In this document: piece by piece, positions 6,561 to 15,265 of the stretch
Layout of the letters: each line of letters starts with the position of its first letter
Numbering within the stretch: position 1 is the first letter of the stretch
DNA from: Eubacteriaceae bacterium
GTDB lineage: Bacteria > Bacillota > Clostridia > Eubacteriales > UBA1433
DNA length: 16,933 nucleotides
NCBI GenBank assembly: GCA_012797825.1
Contig: JAAZOI010000046.1
Coordinates: forward strand, 1 to 16,933
Direction of reading: 5' to 3'
Notes under the pieces: model-generated
The model's input: only the letters and a program-made list of their open reading frames with translations
Told to the model about the DNA's origin: nothing
Database searches by the model: none
Program-made: the position numbers and the translations under genes

Positions 6561-6933
6561 AAAAAAGTTCAATAAGGTACGGAAGAAAAACAAACATGCA
6601 TGCAAGTATTGAAAGCACAGTCCAGATAAGCACCGCTCCCGCGGCTATATCTTTAGCTCTTTTCGCCAGCGGATGATAATTGCGCGTTACAAGATCAACA
6701 ACGCTTTCAACGGCAGTGTTCATCATCTCAAGCGCCAATATCCCGCCATAGCTTAAAAATATTACCGACCACTCAGAAAAAGTTATTTTTAATATTACTC
6801 CTAATATAATAAAGCAGCAAAAACTTGCAAGCATAATATGATAATTGCGCTCAAGCCCAATTGATTTAAATACGCCGTCCAATGCATGCTGAAAAGATTT
6901 TATAAACAAGATTTTACCCTTCGCTTTCTGCAT
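6559..6933 (-). CDS. dgkA: Diacylglycerol/undecaprenol kinase (DgkA family)
   Basis: A 124-residue integral membrane kinase with three transmembrane helices (about 34–51, 55–78 and 98–118). The family signature ALEMMNTAVESVVDLV (67–82) is present with Glu 69, Asn 72, Glu 76 and Asp 80, and RAKDIAAGAV carries Lys 94 and Asp 95. These fall at the same residue numbers as the catalytic positions of E. coli DgkA. In Gram-positive bacteria this family usually phosphorylates undecaprenol and so feeds the carrier-lipid pool for wall synthesis. Here it stands alone rather than next to era, ybeY or a PAP2 phosphatase. No good ribosome binding site precedes the ATG, in contrast to most genes of the window. 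Its own terminator overlaps the stop codon. Confidence 0.93.
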   Translation of the reverse strand: MQKAKGKILFIKSFQHALDGVFKSIGLERNYHIMLASFCCFIILGVILKITFSEWSVIFLSYGGILALEMMNTAVESVVDLVTRNYHPLAKRAKDIAAGAVLIWTVLSILACMFVFLPYLIELF

Positions 6934-7025
6934 TATATTATTAATATTATCTTCATATATGCAAAAATTATCGATGTGAATTTATACAAATCTTAGCAGC
7001 ATTTTTTAATCATGTAAAATTCTAT

Positions 7026-7448
7026 TTAAACAGGCTTTCTTATTGCAATAAGTCTTTTTACGTCATTTAATATTTCTTCATTTGTAACACTTATCATCAT
7101 CCAACGTCCGCCTGCTGAAAACGGCGTTTTTTCGTACAGCTTTTTTATGTAATCAGTCGCGGCGTTTATATAAAGCTCCGCTTCCGTCTGTTCTTTTATC
7201 CCTATTACCACAAGCGCTATGAAATAACCTTCCATCGGATACAACGTACAAAGCGATTTTGACGCTTTTTGATATTTTATATTCCATCCTTTTTGCGCCG
7301 AACATTTACTATAAGATTTTACGGGCATAACGCCGTAGCTCTTTTGCAGATATTCGTTAAGCTCAAGCCAGAGTTTACTGTTAATATATGTTTCTATATC
7401 TTTGTCAGCAGGTACAATTTCCGGTCCGTAAAGTTCACTCCACAACAT
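7026..7448 (-). CDS. DUF3788-family protein
   Basis: A 140-residue soluble protein of unknown function, resembling DUF3788. Visible elements are a short Trp-rich N-terminus (MLWSELYGPEIVP), a central GWNIKYQKASKSLCTLYPMEG segment and GYFIALVVIGIKEQTEAEL, then RWMMISVTNEEILNDVKRLI near the end. The order of Trp, an extended Lys/Arg segment and a Tyr-Pro turn suits that family. The frame stays open further upstream, but the ATG at 7448 has a strong AAGGAG five bases before it, so I take that start. It lies 92 bases upstream of dgkA on the same strand and diverges from the paired-module genes. No catalytic motif is visible. Confidence 0.75.
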   Translation of the reverse strand: MLWSELYGPEIVPADKDIETYINSKLWLELNEYLQKSYGVMPVKSYSKCSAQKGWNIKYQKASKSLCTLYPMEGYFIALVVIGIKEQTEAELYINAATDYIKKLYEKTPFSAGGRWMMISVTNEEILNDVKRLIAIRKPV

Positions 7449-7547
7449 AAAAATCTCCTTAATAAAATTTATTGTTTTTTTTAATAATAACACATTTTAT
7501 GTTTTCGAATAAAATTTATATTTACTGTAACCTTATTTTAAAGTATT

Positions 7548-7556
7548 CATACAATA
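7548..7556 (+). promoter_or_regulatory. Possible sporulation (sigma-E/K-like) −10 element
   Basis: CATACAATA agrees with the −10 consensus of the mother-cell sigma factors E and K (CATACAAT; CATAnnnTA). AACC lies 15 bases upstream and could act as a sigma-K-like −35, though one or two bases too close. It is 20 bases upstream of the AGGAG of the first gene of the pair. TACAAT within it also matches sigma-A at five of six, but without a usable −35. The call is tentative. Confidence 0.35.
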
Positions 7557-7588
7557 GTTTAGTATTACTAAAATCAGGAGATAAGCTT

Positions 7589-7933
7589 ATGGCTAATTAC
7601 ACCCATAATATAGTATCCGCTCAAGCGGATAACGAAGTAAGTCCGGCAGTGGGTTATCAGTCTGCCACTGTCTGCGTTCCCGTTACTGTTACACCTTACG
7701 CAAATGTGGGCTCTACTGCTACATACGGTTACGGAGAAGCCGTTATTACACCCGGCATCGCTATGCTTACAGAAGCTCCGAAAACAAGCGCGAGCTTTAC
7801 CATTACGCAAAACATTTGCATCGCCGTTCCTATACAATTCGGCGCAAGCGCATCTGCGGGAGAACCCAGCGTTATCGGCAAAACGGCTTCAAGTGAAATA
7901 TGCAAAGGCTGCAGTGCCGCTGCTGATGCTTAA
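7589..7933 (+). CDS. Small protein with GYQ–TVTPY–FTITQNIC module, unknown function
   Basis: A 114-residue protein of no family I recognise. Residues 22–91 form a module beginning GYQSATVCVPVTVTPYANVG and ending FTITQNICIAVPI, which recurs without gaps in the C-terminal part of the next gene. It is rich in Thr, Val, Ala and Ser with regular alternation, so probably beta-structured. There is no signal peptide or membrane segment. The tail carries a Cys-Lys-Gly-Cys motif (105–108). The frame is open further upstream, but CAGGAG at 7575–7580 is correctly spaced for the ATG at 7589. It forms a probable operon with the next gene, 66 bases on. A spore-surface or assembly role is possible given the upstream promoter-like element, but this is speculation. 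Confidence 0.7.
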   Translation: MANYTHNIVSAQADNEVSPAVGYQSATVCVPVTVTPYANVGSTATYGYGEAVITPGIAMLTEAPKTSASFTITQNICIAVPIQFGASASAGEPSVIGKTASSEICKGCSAAADA

Positions 7934-7999
7934 TTTATCTGCAAATATTATATAAACATTTATTATTCGTTTATATTAACTTTGCAAGAAAGGATTCAT

Positions 8000-8890
8000 A
8001 TGCAAGAATTTAATGAGCTGCCATGCAGCATAGGCATTGATTATTCTGAAATTACAGGAGATTATATACTTCCTTTCGCAATAGCGCTTGATTTAAACTC
8101 GTCAATATTATATCCCCAAAGCGGAGAATTGCAAAGATTCTGCTATTTAATTACAGGCAAGGGAGATTTGGATACTGTAAATATTGATTTAGACCATATA
8201 ACGTTTGCTTTGGGCGGCGGTATTTCGCTTCAGAAAATAACCAACATAACTGTCGCCGTTAACGGAATTAAGCAGGAAATTATATTAGGAGAAGACGGTA
8301 ATGTATTGCTATTAAAATCAGGCGAATTTAATGCAGAAGATGATTGCGAAGGACTGAAATTCGACTTTGGTCTCGATAAAACTGATGGAATAATGTCTAT
8401 AAGTTTTGATTTATTAGATACATATCCCGTCGGGCAGATGGAAGTTATTTTATTCGGAAGAGATACAATAGCTAAGGGGCTGTCAATATGCGGTCCTGTT
8501 GACTACGAAGAAGCTGAATATATTATTAACCATGTCGCTACAGGCTATCAGGACGCAACCGTCAGCGTTCCTATCACTGTCACTCCCTATGTAAATGTCG
8601 GTCAGACAAAAACATATCTATGCGGAGACGGTTTATTTTTTGCAGGTATAAGCGCATGCCCCGGCACAGTAAACGGCACTTGTCAATTTACAATAACGCA
8701 AAACATATGCGTTGAAGTGCCTATTGAAATCGGCAGTATTGCAACAGCAAGCAATTTAAGCTGCGTTTTCGGAGATGTGGCAAAAGAAAATAAAAATGTG
8801 CCTGCCAGTCAGAGCGATAAAGTACAGACACAGTCGGTTTACGGAAAAACAATAAAAAATATTCAGACTTTTTTTAAGAAAAATACATGA
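8000..8890 (+). CDS. Two-part protein ending in the same GYQ–TVTPY–FTITQNIC module
   Basis: A 296-residue protein, not recognised. Residues 1–170 are a distinct, mostly beta-predicted region with LPFAIALDLNSS (24–35), FALGGGISLQKITNITVAV (69–87) and FGRDTIAKGLSICGPV (152–167). Residues 182–251 repeat the module of the preceding gene (GYQDATVSVPITVTPY … FTITQNICVEVPI), with 36 of 70 positions identical and no gap by hand count. A Lys-rich tail ends the protein. No signal peptide or membrane helix is seen, and cysteines are scattered (9, 48, 116, 164, 208, 220, 228, 237, 255). A TTG at 7982 could extend the frame, but AAAGGA at 7989–7994 sits five bases before the ATG at 8000. The arrangement suggests a short and a long version of a structural or scaffold protein sharing one binding module. 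Confidence 0.72.
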   Translation: MQEFNELPCSIGIDYSEITGDYILPFAIALDLNSSILYPQSGELQRFCYLITGKGDLDTVNIDLDHITFALGGGISLQKITNITVAVNGIKQEIILGEDGNVLLLKSGEFNAEDDCEGLKFDFGLDKTDGIMSISFDLLDTYPVGQMEVILFGRDTIAKGLSICGPVDYEEAEYIINHVATGYQDATVSVPITVTPYVNVGQTKTYLCGDGLFFAGISACPGTVNGTCQFTITQNICVEVPIEIGSIATASNLSCVFGDVAKENKNVPASQSDKVQTQSVYGKTIKNIQTFFKKNT

Positions 8891-8915
8891 TGCATTGATC
8901 ATACAAAATTAACAT

Positions 8916-10502
8916 TTAGTTATTTGACAAAATATTTATGCAGCCTTGAGCTGCTTTTATTCCGTCAATAGCGCTGCTTACAATGCCGCCCGCATATCCG
9001 CTGCCTTCACCCGCAGCATACAAGCCTTTTATATTAATGCTCTGAAGGTTTTCATCTCGCAGTATTTTAACAGGGGATGAAGTTCTTGTCTCTACGGCAG
9101 TAAGTATTGCTTTGCCGCTGTTAAAGCCGTTTAATTTGCGCCCGAAATCATCAAGAGCATTTTTTATGCAATTTAAAATATTTTGCGGTATACAGTCGTG
9201 CAGGTCGGCTTGTATCACTCCCGGCAAGTATGACGGTCTGACATCAGAAAATCCTTTATTGTCTGTATGCGTAAGCAAATCTTTACAATACATAATCGGA
9301 GCCGAATAATTTGCTCCTCCTGCAACATATGCGTTGTGCTCAAGCTGTCTTTGATATTCTATACCTGCAAGGGGATGCATAGAACCGAAGTCTTTCTGAT
9401 CTACTGTTACAACTATCGCGCTGTTAGTATTTTCACCGTCTCTTTTTGAATAACTCATGCCGTTTACGCATAGCATGCCTTCTTCAGTTATACACGGTAT
9501 TACTAATCCGCCGGGACAGTTGCAGAATGTATAGACTCCTCTATCTGACGCGTCTTGATATTTTAAAATATACTCTGCCGCGGGCAGAGGCGTTTTTAAA
9601 TAATGCTGTTTATATGTTAATCTGTCTATATCTTCTCTTTTGTGCTCAATCCTTACACCAACGGCAAAAGGTTTTGATTGAATTGCCGCACCCATATTAT
9701 TGAGCATTTCGTATACATCTCTTGCGCTATGCCCGCACGCAAATATTACTGTATCTGCTTTTATCTCAAACCCATGTCCGCTTACCGCGCAAACCGTATT
9801 ATCTTTTAACATTACATTTTCAACTTTTGCGTTAAACCTAAAATCCGCGCCTTTGCTTATTAAATCATCAGTCATGTTTGTTATTACTTTTTTTATTACA
9901 TCCGTGCCTAGATGCGGTTTATTGTCATATAAAATACTTTCGTCCGCTCCATATTTTACAAAAGTGTTTAAGACTATATTTTGACGCGCATCCTTGCTGC
10001 GGCTCGTAAGTTTGCCGTCGGAAAATGTTCCCGCCCCTCCTTCACCGAAACAAATGTTGCTCTCTTTATTTACTTTTCTGTCATTAATAAATTTATTAAT
10101 ATCTTTCTCGCGCTGTGCTATACGCTGTCCGCGTTCCAAGATTATCGGCTCAATACCGTGTTCGATAAACGTTTGAGCGCAAAAAAGACCGGCAGGTCCG
10201 CAGCCTACTATTACCGGTCTGTGTATTGGTTTTATTTTATGGTCAATTTTAAATTCTTCTATTTTTTCAGGCAAATATATTTCGAGCTTATCGCTTACAG
10301 GCCGCTTACATTTAAGTGAGAACATAAAAGTATATACATAAAAAATATCCTTATCTTTATGCCTTAAATCTAAAGAACGCTTGAGTATTTTAAATTCTGT
10401 TATATGCTCTTTTTTTATATTCAGCAAGCTCGCCGTAATTTCAATCAGCTCACGGCTGTCATATATGCTTACTTTTATATCTTTTAAAGTGTAATAAGCC
10501 AT
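8916..10502 (-). CDS. FAD-dependent dehydrogenase (COG2509 type)
   Basis: A 528-residue flavoprotein. After an N-terminal domain of about 90 residues, the dinucleotide-binding fold starts with VIVGCGPAGLFCA (97–109) and ERG (123–125). A second conserved segment FGEGGAGTFSDGKL (152–165) and a C-terminal FAD-binding GEGSGYAGG near 498 are typical of the uncharacterised FAD-dependent dehydrogenases grouped in COG2509, found in many Clostridia. The substrate is unknown. It is the third gene of the cdaA–ybbR operon, where glmM is found in many Firmicutes; glmM is not in the window. A TTG at 10517 would add five residues, but AAGGA lies five bases before the ATG at 10502, so I take that start. The gap to ybbR is 17 bases. 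It converges on the paired-module genes. Confidence 0.88.
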   Translation of the reverse strand: MAYYTLKDIKVSIYDSRELIEITASLLNIKKEHITEFKILKRSLDLRHKDKDIFYVYTFMFSLKCKRPVSDKLEIYLPEKIEEFKIDHKIKPIHRPVIVGCGPAGLFCAQTFIEHGIEPIILERGQRIAQREKDINKFINDRKVNKESNICFGEGGAGTFSDGKLTSRSKDARQNIVLNTFVKYGADESILYDNKPHLGTDVIKKVITNMTDDLISKGADFRFNAKVENVMLKDNTVCAVSGHGFEIKADTVIFACGHSARDVYEMLNNMGAAIQSKPFAVGVRIEHKREDIDRLTYKQHYLKTPLPAAEYILKYQDASDRGVYTFCNCPGGLVIPCITEEGMLCVNGMSYSKRDGENTNSAIVVTVDQKDFGSMHPLAGIEYQRQLEHNAYVAGGANYSAPIMYCKDLLTHTDNKGFSDVRPSYLPGVIQADLHDCIPQNILNCIKNALDDFGRKLNGFNSGKAILTAVETRTSSPVKILRDENLQSINIKGLYAAGEGSGYAGGIVSSAIDGIKAAQGCINILSNN

Positions 10503-10519
10503 TAAATTCCTTGCCAATT

Positions 10520-11452
10520 TTATCTTATAGATTTTATTGTAACGGTTACATTAATTTTAGGCGGGTTAATTACTACTACATTATTTTCATCAATATTATA
10601 CTGCGCAAGCATAACCGCATCTGATTTTTCTTTTCCGGTTAATGTCACAACTACCGAAATACTTGTAAGATTATTGTTTCTTGTTATTACGTTTACTTTA
10701 CTCGGTTCAGATTTTAATGAACTTACAGTATAGCCGCTAGCCGGTTTGCCCTGCACCGATATTTTTAATTCAACAGTTTTTTGATAGCCTGTAAGTATTT
10801 CTATATCCGTAGTATTTTTACTGAATTTAATATTATCTACTATTTCTCCTGACTGGGTATACGCCGTTAAGGATTCATTGACAGTCGTATCGCCGGTTAT
10901 CTTGTTTAAATTTACTGAAGCGCTGACATTGTTTATTGTATCAATTACTTTTTCTGCGCCGGTTACTTTTACGTCTGCCAAAGAGGATTTCATTGAAAAC
11001 ACAGATAATCCTCCTTCAAGCGTGCCTATGCTGTTTACACTTATCGGAACATATACCGATACAAGATTATCTACTGTGAGAGTCACTTTAAGCGAATTTG
11101 CATCGCTTAGTTCCGCGCCGCTGGGAAGACCTGAAATGCTTACGGGCAACTCATATACGCCTGCCGCATTTATATTCGAAACATCTATACTTGCCGTTAT
11201 ATCCGACGCTTTAACGGTGCCGACAGTTAATACCGGCCCTTTTATTTTTATACTTACTTTTATATTGTCTTCCAGAATAACCAGGTTTTTTGCTGTAAGC
11301 GTACTTTGCGCGGCTATATTTACCGGAATATTTGATATACTGCGGTTAACTGTAGGATTCTGTTCATTAAGCGCAACCATCCATAGCATTATAGCAATAA
11401 CTAAAGACAAGGCGGCATACAGAAGCTTATTCTTCTTTTTGTTTTTTTTCAT
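10520..11452 (-). CDS. ybbR: YbbR-domain regulator of diadenylate cyclase (CdaR)
   Basis: A 310-residue extracytoplasmic protein tethered by one N-terminal membrane helix (about 10–27) behind a lysine-rich cap. The rest consists of successive YbbR repeats of about 80 residues, each with the pattern VxVxIxG…I.A.IDVS…G.Y.LPVSISG. The first is at about 35–110, and later ones start near 115, 195 and 230. In Bacillus and Listeria CdaR/YbbR binds the membrane cyclase CdaA and tunes c-di-AMP output. The gene overlaps the end of cdaA by 26 bases, with its GGAGG lying inside cdaA seven bases before the ATG, which points to coupled translation. The call is secure from both repeats and context. Confidence 0.92.
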   Translation of the reverse strand: MKKNKKKNKLLYAALSLVIAIMLWMVALNEQNPTVNRSISNIPVNIAAQSTLTAKNLVILEDNIKVSIKIKGPVLTVGTVKASDITASIDVSNINAAGVYELPVSISGLPSGAELSDANSLKVTLTVDNLVSVYVPISVNSIGTLEGGLSVFSMKSSLADVKVTGAEKVIDTINNVSASVNLNKITGDTTVNESLTAYTQSGEIVDNIKFSKNTTDIEILTGYQKTVELKISVQGKPASGYTVSSLKSEPSKVNVITRNNNLTSISVVVTLTGKEKSDAVMLAQYNIDENNVVVINPPKINVTVTIKSIR

Positions 11453-12302
11453 CTGCAGACCTCCAGAACCCGTCAGTATTAATTACGCTCTCTTTTTCTG
11501 TTAATCCTTCATTAAGCCGCTCTCTAAGCGTACTTGCATTTAAGAATCTTGACAGGCTGCCTCTTTCCGCAATAGAAATTATTCCGGTTTCTTCTGAAAC
11601 TATAACAATTAACGCATCGCTTACTTCACTCATCCCAATAGCTGCCCTATGACGTGTTCCAAGTTCTTTCCGAAGATTTTTCGCCTGAGTAAGCGGCAGC
11701 AGGCAGCTTGATGCCATTATTTTAGCATTCTCAATTCTTATTACGGCAGCTCCGTCATGCAGCGGAGTGTAAGGCACGAAGACGTTCATTAAAAGCTCAG
11801 AACTTACGTCTGCTTCCATTTTAACGCCCGTTGAAATTATATCATCTAAATTTGACTGTCTTTCAATAACTATCAGCGCGCCGCGCTTTACCTTCGACAT
11901 TTCAACACAAGCTTCAACTATTTCTTCTATCATTTTTGTCGGCGCCGTATCTTTAGTAGTAAATGTAATTATTCGCTTAAATATTTTATTTTCCGATATT
12001 TTTGTCCTGCCTAATTTGCTTAAAACCCTTCGAAGCTCCGGCTGGAAAACAACAACCAAAACTATCAATCCTGCGGTAAGCACATTTTTAAGTATGTATG
12101 ACAGAGTAATAAGTCCCAGCCAATCGCTCAGCTGAGTAAGAAGAAGTATAAGCAGTACGCCTTTGGCAACTTCCGCTGCCTGTGTACCGCTTATCCAATA
12201 AATTATTTTGTACGCAACATAAGTTACTATCAAAATATCAATTATATTTTGTATGCTTATCATTGAAAAAAGTTCTTTTGAAACTTTGAGTAAATCCATC
12301 AT
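11427..12302 (-). CDS. cdaA: Membrane diadenylate cyclase CdaA
   Basis: Makes cyclic di-AMP from two ATP at the membrane; c-di-AMP controls potassium and osmolyte balance and is essential in many Firmicutes. The 291-residue product has three N-terminal transmembrane helices (about 16–37, 48–65 and 66–86), a linker, then the DAC/DisA_N domain. Key motifs are present: HDGAAVI with Asp-Gly-Ala at 183–185, and GTRHRAA with Arg-His-Arg at 217–219, plus SEETG near 236. An in-frame GTG at 12311 exists, but GGTGAT (complement of 12307–12312) is placed to serve the ATG at 12302, which I take as the start; the next codon is also ATG. It heads the operon with ybbR and the FAD protein. Confidence 0.96.
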   Translation of the reverse strand: MMDLLKVSKELFSMISIQNIIDILIVTYVAYKIIYWISGTQAAEVAKGVLLILLLTQLSDWLGLITLSYILKNVLTAGLIVLVVVFQPELRRVLSKLGRTKISENKIFKRIITFTTKDTAPTKMIEEIVEACVEMSKVKRGALIVIERQSNLDDIISTGVKMEADVSSELLMNVFVPYTPLHDGAAVIRIENAKIMASSCLLPLTQAKNLRKELGTRHRAAIGMSEVSDALIVIVSEETGIISIAERGSLSRFLNASTLRERLNEGLTEKESVINTDGFWRSADEKKQKEE

Positions 12303-12320
12303 AATTATCACCGAAAAAAT

Positions 12321-12326
12321 ATTATA
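12321..12326 (-). promoter_or_regulatory. Candidate −10 box of the cdaA operon
   Basis: A perfect TATAAT on the minus strand, 9 bases ahead of the cdaA Shine-Dalgarno sequence. No good −35 is visible (TTTTTA at a 17-base spacing matches three of six). It would give a very short leader of about 12 bases. The intergenic region is extremely AT-rich, so this is only suggestive. Confidence 0.3.
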
Positions 12327-12401
12327 AATATATCATACAATAATAAAAACATTAATTAAAGGTTTTATTTTATTATTATATAAAAAAAATAAAATTATAT
12401 T

Positions 12402-15221
12402 TTATAAATATTTTTTTAAATACTGCCCCGTATAACTTTGCTTAATTTGCGCAACCTCTTCAGGTGTGCCCGTAGTAAGTATTCGCCCTCCGCGCTCTCC
12501 GCCTTCAGGTCCCATATCAATAATATAATCCGCGCATTTTATAACGTCCAGGTTATGCTCAATTACAATGAGAGTGTTACCGCTTTCTTTAAGCCTTCCA
12601 AGCACTTTTAAAAGTTTGTCAACATCCGCCGTATGCAAACCTGTTGTAGGTTCATCTAACAGATAAAGCGTTCTCCCTGTAGGTCTCTTGCTGAGTTCAT
12701 AAGCAATTTTAATTCTCTGCGCTTCTCCGCCTGATAATGTAGTTGATGATTGCCCCAGTTTAATATAGCCCAGTCCAACGTCAAACAGTGTCTGCAATTT
12801 ATTTTTTATAGCAGAAATACCGTCAAAGAACTCTAAAGCGTCTTCAACAGTCATATCTAAAACATCGGCAATATTTTTCCCCTTATATTTAACTTTAAGC
12901 GTTTCTTCGTTATATCTTTTACCTTTGCACACTTCGCAGGCAACATAAACGTCCGATAAAAAATGCATTTCAATTTTTATTATGCCGTCACCTGCACAGC
13001 TTTCACATCTGCCGCCTTTTACATTAAATGAAAATCTTCCCTTTGCATATCCTCTCATTTTCGCTTCTTTAGTTTGCGCAAAAAGATCCCTTATATCATC
13101 AAATACTCCTGTGTATGTAGCCGGGTTGCTGCGCGGAGTTCTTCCGATAGGAGACTGATCTATTTCAATTACTTTGTCAATATATTCCAAACCTTCTATA
13201 CGATCATGCAGTCCGGGCTTTACGTTGCTTCTGTACAGCGCTTTTTGCATCGCTTTAAATAGTATCTCGTTAACAAGCGTGCTTTTGCCTGAACCGGATA
13301 CGCCCGTTACGAGCACCATTAATCCAAGCGGAAATGATACATCTATTCCTTTTAAATTGTTCGCCCTTGCATTTACTATTTTTATTGCTTTGCCGTTGGG
13401 TTTTATTCTTTCTTTAGGGACGTTTATTTTTTTAGCGCCGCTTAAATATTGTCCGGTAATAGAGTTTTTATTTGCTTTTATTTTTTCGATGTCGCCTGCC
13501 GCGACAACGTATCCCCCGTGAATTCCGGCCCCGGGTCCTATGTCGACAATATAATCAGCTTCATACATTGTCTCCTCGTCATGCTCTACTACTATTAGCG
13601 TATTGTCTAAATTAACAAGCTTTCTTAAAGTATCTAAAAGCTTGCGGTTATCTCTCTGATGAAGCCCGATACTAGGCTCGTCAAGTACATATAAAACGCC
13701 TGTCAGACCTGAGCCTATTTGCGTGGCAAGTCTTATTCTTTGGCTTTCTCCGCCCGATAAAGTCGATGCAGAACGGAATAATGTCAGATAATCGAGACCT
13801 ACATTTATTAAGAACATCAGCCTTTCTTTTATTTCCTTCAAAATCTGCTCGGCAATAATCTGGTCTTTTTCACTTAATTTTAAATTATTTATAAATTCAA
13901 GCGCTTTTGATACAGGCATTTTTGAAAAGTCAATTATATTTATACCGCCGACTGTCACAGATCTTGAGGTAAGTTTCAGCCGGTCGCCGTTGCATGTGGG
14001 GCAAGGCGTATAGCTCATAAAAGACTGGTAATATTTTTTCATACCCTGGCTGTCGGTCTGGTGATACCTTCTTTTTATAGCCGGTATAATGCCTTCATAA
14101 GCAGGATTAAATTCACCCGCGAAGTTTTGCGACACATAATTTACTTTTAATTTCTTTCCGTTTGTTCCGTACATTATTACGTGTTTTATCTCATCGCTAA
14201 GTTGTTCATACGGAGTGTTTACATCAAAATCGTATTCTCTTGCAAGCCCTTCTAAATAATAATACGCCATGCTTCCTTTTTTTGAAAAATTCCATCCCGC
14301 AACATCCGCAGCACCTTGCGCCAGTGAAAGCGATTTGTCTTTAATTATCATATCCTCGTCAACTTCAAACAAAACTCCAAGTCCGTAACAAGTCTCACAG
14401 GCTCCGAAAGGCGAATTGAATGAAAATACTCTCGGCTCGGGTTTGTCAATACTGATATTGCAGTCCGGGCATGCATACTTTTCTGAATATGTTTGTCTGC
14501 GGCCGTTTAATATCTGGCATATTACAAGCCCGTCCGATAGCTTAAGCGCAGTCTGCACGCTGTCCGCAACCCTGCTTTTAATGCCGTCTTTCATTTTAAG
14601 GCGGTCAACGACAACTTCTATCGTGTGCTTTATATTTTTATCAAGCTCCGGTACTTCGTTAATGTCGTACATTTCCTTATCAACAATTACCCTTGCATAC
14701 CCGCTTTTTTTAAGATCATCGATAGTTTTTTTATGCTGGCCTTTTTGCGCCGTAATAACGGGTGAGATAATATAAAAAGCTTCTTCATCTTTAATCTCCA
14801 TAATATCGTTTATTATCATGTCTATGCTTTGAGATGATATCTGCTTTCCGCATTGCGGACAATGCGCTATTCCTATTCTCGCATATAGCAGTCTTAAATA
14901 ATCGTATATTTCCGTAACCGTGCCTACCGTAGACCGGGGATTGCGGTTTGTTGTTTTTTGGTCTATTGATATTGCAGGGGAAAGACCTTCTATATATTCC
15001 ACATTGGGTTTATTCATCTGCCCCAAAAATTGTCTTGCGTAAGCCGAAAGGCTCTCAATGTATCTTCTCTGCCCTTCCGCGTAAATTGTATCAAATGCCA
15101 AAGAAGTTTTGCCGGAACCTGAAAGCCCGGTAAATACTACTAATTTATTTTTAGGTATTTTCAGCGAAATATTTTTTAGATTGTTTTCGTTTGCAGATCT
15201 TATTGTAATATATTTGTTCAT
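12402..15221 (-). CDS. uvrA: Excinuclease ABC subunit A (UvrA)
   Basis: The damage-recognition ATPase of nucleotide excision repair, acting as a dimer with UvrB. At 939 residues it is full length. Two ABC modules are visible: Walker A GLSGSGKT (32–39) with signature LSGGESQR (488–495) and LDEPSIGLH, then Walker A GVSGSGKST (640–648) with signature LSGGEAQR (829–836) and LDEPTTGLH. The zinc modules are intact: Cys 251/254 with 275/278 in the first half and Cys 739/742 with 762/765 in the second, and a further CPTC at 407–410. GLSPAISIDQKTT (79–91) is the usual UvrB-interacting region. A TTG one codon upstream could also start it; I prefer the ATG at 15221, with GGGAAG about nine bases before. 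uvrB and uvrC are not adjacent here. Confidence 0.98.
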   Translation of the reverse strand: MNKYITIRSANENNLKNISLKIPKNKLVVFTGLSGSGKTSLAFDTIYAEGQRRYIESLSAYARQFLGQMNKPNVEYIEGLSPAISIDQKTTNRNPRSTVGTVTEIYDYLRLLYARIGIAHCPQCGKQISSQSIDMIINDIMEIKDEEAFYIISPVITAQKGQHKKTIDDLKKSGYARVIVDKEMYDINEVPELDKNIKHTIEVVVDRLKMKDGIKSRVADSVQTALKLSDGLVICQILNGRRQTYSEKYACPDCNISIDKPEPRVFSFNSPFGACETCYGLGVLFEVDEDMIIKDKSLSLAQGAADVAGWNFSKKGSMAYYYLEGLAREYDFDVNTPYEQLSDEIKHVIMYGTNGKKLKVNYVSQNFAGEFNPAYEGIIPAIKRRYHQTDSQGMKKYYQSFMSYTPCPTCNGDRLKLTSRSVTVGGINIIDFSKMPVSKALEFINNLKLSEKDQIIAEQILKEIKERLMFLINVGLDYLTLFRSASTLSGGESQRIRLATQIGSGLTGVLYVLDEPSIGLHQRDNRKLLDTLRKLVNLDNTLIVVEHDEETMYEADYIVDIGPGAGIHGGYVVAAGDIEKIKANKNSITGQYLSGAKKINVPKERIKPNGKAIKIVNARANNLKGIDVSFPLGLMVLVTGVSGSGKSTLVNEILFKAMQKALYRSNVKPGLHDRIEGLEYIDKVIEIDQSPIGRTPRSNPATYTGVFDDIRDLFAQTKEAKMRGYAKGRFSFNVKGGRCESCAGDGIIKIEMHFLSDVYVACEVCKGKRYNEETLKVKYKGKNIADVLDMTVEDALEFFDGISAIKNKLQTLFDVGLGYIKLGQSSTTLSGGEAQRIKIAYELSKRPTGRTLYLLDEPTTGLHTADVDKLLKVLGRLKESGNTLIVIEHNLDVIKCADYIIDMGPEGGERGGRILTTGTPEEVAQIKQSYTGQYLKKYL

Positions 15222-15265
15222 CAATTGTTTCTTCCCGTAACATTAATATTTTTGCTTGAATAAAT

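Noticed and set aside
7472..7588. Longer N-terminus for the first paired-module gene
   Set aside because: The extension is a hydrophobic, AT-driven translation across the promoter region. AGGAG is placed for the ATG at 7589.
8880..8915. Terminator between the long module protein and the FAD gene
   Set aside because: ATGAT-n6-ATCAT gives only five pairs and is not followed by a T run.
10878..11504. 208-codon plus-strand frame opposite ybbR and cdaA
   Set aside because: It is a shadow of the coding strand: low-complexity Thr/Phe-rich translation, no start signal, and it covers two well-recognised genes.
3532..12302. Functional link between the CBASS cyclase and the c-di-AMP cyclase CdaA
   Set aside because: They are unrelated folds about 7 kb apart, with several independent genes and terminators between them. 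CdaA lies in its usual conserved operon.
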